From Flavobacterium cerinum (GTDB taxonomy: Bacteria > Bacteroidota > Bacteroidia > Flavobacteriales > Flavobacteriaceae), in assembly GCF_004028155.1 (NCBI RefSeq), contig NZ_SBII01000002.1, positions 62,001-126,000 of the forward strand: DNA of 64,000 bases. The letters run 5' to 3'. A model generated the notes under the pieces. That model was not told the DNA's origin. It searched no databases and worked only from the letters and a program-made list of their open reading frames with translations. Position 1 is the first letter of the stretch; every line of letters begins with the position of its first letter. A program made the position numbers and the translations under genes. This document shows, one piece after another, positions 61,950 to 64,000 of this stretch.

Positions 61950-62309
61950 ATGAAAAAAGAAAACTCAACAAATTCCATCAATCAGAAGATAATAAATGCA
62001 ACCTGTGGCACCGCTGTAACAGTTGCGTTAATAAGTGGTAGGTGGAAACTAAACATACTATGGCAGCTATTGGAGGGCAAACTGCGCTATGGCGATATTA
62101 AAAAGAGAATACCCAATATATCCGAACGTATGCTGGCCCTGCAGCTAAAAGAAATGGAAGCACACGGACTTGTAACCCGAACCGTTTATCCCGAAGTACC
62201 GCCCAGAGTAGATTATGAATTGACTAATCTGGGAATTAGTATGGAGCCGATGCTTCGCAGCATTGACGAATGGGGAGACAATTATAAAGCGGCCATAAAA
62301 CAGGATTAA
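61950..62309 (+). CDS. HxlR-family winged-helix regulator
   Basis: 119 residues from the ATG at 61950 (MKKENSTNSINQK). An ATG at 61923 would add nine. ISGRWKLNILWQLLEGKLRYGDIKKRIPNISERMLALQLKEMEAHGLVTR is the HxlR DNA-binding core, and YPEVPPRVDYELTNLG is the wing end. One cysteine, in ATCGTAV at the N-terminus, sits where redox-sensing HxlR proteins (HypR, YodB) have theirs, so sensing of electrophiles or oxidants is possible. Convergent with the alpha-2-macroglobulin gene, with no gap. Confidence 0.88.
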   Translation: MKKENSTNSINQKIINATCGTAVTVALISGRWKLNILWQLLEGKLRYGDIKKRIPNISERMLALQLKEMEAHGLVTRTVYPEVPPRVDYELTNLGISMEPMLRSIDEWGDNYKAAIKQD

Positions 62310-64000
62310 TTATTGTTTTACTGTAACCTGTATGCTTTTTGAATGAGCACTAAATTCGGGTGCATACATGCTCTGAATGGTAGTTATACCGTTAGAGAAT
62401 TCTCCTGCGTTGTTCACTTTTACGTCATATTCCAGTATATAAGTACCACGTTCGATATCGTCAAAAAAGAAATGAGTTGCAGCGTCACGCGTACTTTGAT
62501 AGTAGCTAATGCCGCTTGTTCTTTTGTAACCTGATACTACGTCAGAAGGTTCAAAAGCTGATGCGCGCATATCTTTTAAATGAACATACTCTAAATCTTC
62601 GGAGTTACTAATAATAAGACGTACAGTTACAATATCACCTATTTTTAACGGTTTATCTTTTGTGATGGATAGCAGTTCTATACCCTTTGCGGTATTGGTC
62701 TTTATGTATAGTTCTTTCTGTACATTCATTATGCTTTTTTGTGACGGCTGTATTTTATCCAGATCTTCAAAGTATTGCCAGTAAAAACCGCCATAGCCAG
62801 GTACGGCTGTTTTATTTTCAATCTGTAATGTTGCCATACCGGTATTCACTTCTTCAGGTTTCCATTCCAGTTTTATATATCCTGTACCAGCTTCTTTTTC
62901 ATTTTCAAGAAGTTTTTTATTTAAAACATTTGCACCTCCAAGTTTAATAATTGTATTGTCTTTTATGGATAACCACTGCGTTCCCTGCATTAGTAATGCA
63001 TATACAGCTTCTGTAGTGGCTTTTGTTGTTGGCCAGTTTTTATTCTGCTTATTTTTTAGCAGCCACACTTTCATAGCATCGGCAGATTGTACATCATTAT
63101 CAATTTCTGTAAAGGCTTCAATGAGCAGTGCCTGCGTTTCTATAGGCGATTGATACCAACGCCATCCAGGTTTATTTTCTATCCAATACATACCCCATTC
63201 ATCATTATTAGCGCTGGTTTCTTTTAGGTTTGTCAGTATTTTCTTTGCTGTAGGTGTTTCATTAAAACGGTGAAGCAGAAGGGCGGCCATTCCTTTTTCG
63301 TAAAGAGAATAGTTGAGCCATGCTTTGTTATCTATAACTGTTTCTATGTGTTTTTTGATTGTTTTTTGAATAGAATCAGCAAGCGGATATTTGGTATTGA
63401 AAAAGCTCCTTGCATATAAATAATGAAGTTGATCATTTGATAATTCCATTCTCACTTCTCTATTTTTAGCTGCGTGAGCCATCCTTTTTTTATGTTGTTC
63501 TAAGAACTTAGTATCAATAAATTGGATTGCTTTTTTAATTAAATATTCAGTGTTTTTATTATCATTACTATTTATTCCTAATTTTTGAAGATGTCCAAAA
63601 CCGGCTATAATATGGCGTGTGATGTATTCACTGTCATTACCGCCTTCAAACCAGGAGAATCCGCCACTTGGCGACTGTTTCTTTTCAATCTTTTTAAAAT
63701 TAGTTTGTAGTTCGCCCTCCATTATGTCAAGATTAAACAATAATGCTACCCTGTTTTTTTTCTCTTCATCGCTTTGAGCATCCATTAACCACGGAGATTC
63801 GGCTATTAATAGAGCTTTTAGTTCTTTGTTTTCTTCCAGTTTAGAAAGCGGCTTACCCTCTTTATGCCAGGCGGCAAATATTTCAGCTATTTTTGGATTG
63901 CTGTTTAATACATGAGTTGCTATAGCATTGGCATAATAACGGGAGAATACCTGTTCGGCACATTCATGTTCATACTCCATAAGATAAGGTAGTGATTGTA
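62310..64000 (-). CDS. Alpha-2-macroglobulin family protein, C-terminal part (cut by right edge)
   Basis: About 560 C-terminal residues are in the window; the frame continues open through the right edge, reading SLPYLMEYEHECAEQVFSRYY. CAEQ is the CxEQ thioester motif of bacterial alpha-2-macroglobulins, which trap proteases. It is followed by the alpha-alpha toroid (QSPSGGFSWFEGG, YAGFGHLQKLG-like repeats) and, at the end, a receptor-like beta domain. An ATG at 63980 is inside the gene and is not the start. Bacterial family members are usually lipoproteins of 1500 or more residues next to a penicillin-binding protein 1C; neither end is visible here. Confidence 0.9.
   Translation of the reverse strand, partial: QSLPYLMEYEHECAEQVFSRYYANAIATHVLNSNPKIAEIFAAWHKEGKPLSKLEENKELKALLIAESPWLMDAQSDEEKKNRVALLFNLDIMEGELQTNFKKIEKKQSPSGGFSWFEGGNDSEYITRHIIAGFGHLQKLGINSNDNKNTEYLIKKAIQFIDTKFLEQHKKRMAHAAKNREVRMELSNDQLHYLYARSFFNTKYPLADSIQKTIKKHIETVIDNKAWLNYSLYEKGMAALLLHRFNETPTAKKILTNLKETSANNDEWGMYWIENKPGWRWYQSPIETQALLIEAFTEIDNDVQSADAMKVWLLKNKQNKNWPTTKATTEAVYALLMQGTQWLSIKDNTIIKLGGANVLNKKLLENEKEAGTGYIKLEWKPEEVNTGMATLQIENKTAVPGYGGFYWQYFEDLDKIQPSQKSIMNVQKELYIKTNTAKGIELLSITKDKPLKIGDIVTVRLIISNSEDLEYVHLKDMRASAFEPSDVVSGYKRTSGISYYQSTRDAATHFFFDDIERGTYILEYDVKVNNAGEFSNGITTIQSMYAPEFSAHSKSIQVTVKQ

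Noticed and set aside
1..64000. CRISPR arrays, insertion sequences, integrases, tRNA or rRNA genes
   Set aside because: No regularly spaced repeats, transposase-like protein or tRNA-like sequence was recognised; a covariance search could still find a small RNA.

Overview
The window comes from a Bacteroidota genome, most likely a flavobacterium (Flavobacteriaceae). It is AT-rich. Many starts are preceded by the Bacteroidota -7 element TAnnTTTG and few by a clear Shine-Dalgarno. It encodes type IX secretion and gliding proteins (GldJ, PorU, PorV), a very large T9SS type B cargo, an S46 dipeptidyl peptidase, and a pyruvate dehydrogenase split as E1-alpha plus E2 without E1-beta. I see no rRNA, tRNA, CRISPR array, transposase or phage gene.

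Layout. 1-5.6 kb: start of a gene leaving the left edge, an AraC regulator, a flavin/ferric-reductase-like SIP protein, a DUF2798-ribB-Crp/Fnr operon, an S41 peptidase and two small membrane or secreted proteins. 5.6-17 kb: conserved core murF-gldJ facing porU-porV-pdhA-pdhC. 17-25 kb: M28 peptidase, SDR, SprT-like protein, manC and a 1415-residue adhesin-like T9SS substrate. 25-30 kb: MlaFE-type lipid transporter, two GT2 glycosyltransferases and a Wzx-like flippase. 30-38 kb: KAS III-like enzyme, group III truncated haemoglobin, gcvP, a UbiA-like membrane protein, and a GbsR-controlled operon (membrane protein, methyltransferase, TIGR01777 epimerase). 38-41 kb: a two-gene operon of a membrane-anchored trypsin-like protease and an exported barrel-like partner, the least explained part of the window. 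41-49 kb: M3 peptidase, purKE, GH130 enzyme, TauE/SafE permease, MFS exporter. 49-51.4 kb: three small uncharacterised genes and a 742-bp gap. 51.4-57 kb: hpt-adk-CNNM/CorC protein-obg, then an LtaS-like sulfatase. 57-64 kb: two tandem RlaP-like nucleotidyltransferases, S46 peptidase, DoxX/HxlR pair, and an alpha-2-macroglobulin gene cut by the right edge.

Links between genes. PorV and PorU would export and process the CTD-bearing protein encoded 8 kb downstream. Two near-identical Crp/Fnr-type palindromes (TTGATRTAGGTCAA) lie upstream of the SIP gene and of the DUF2798-ribB-crp operon. Both are centred exactly 33 bp from a candidate -7 element, the geometry of class II activation, so the Crp/Fnr protein probably controls both units, itself included. 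A related site lies upstream of the truncated haemoglobin. Likewise two inverted repeats of form TTTCA-N8-TGAAA flank the gbsR gene, one before gbsR and one before its downstream operon genes, and look like its operators.

All functional calls are from reading motifs and translated proteins by eye; no database search was run. Promoter, terminator and operator calls are pattern matches.
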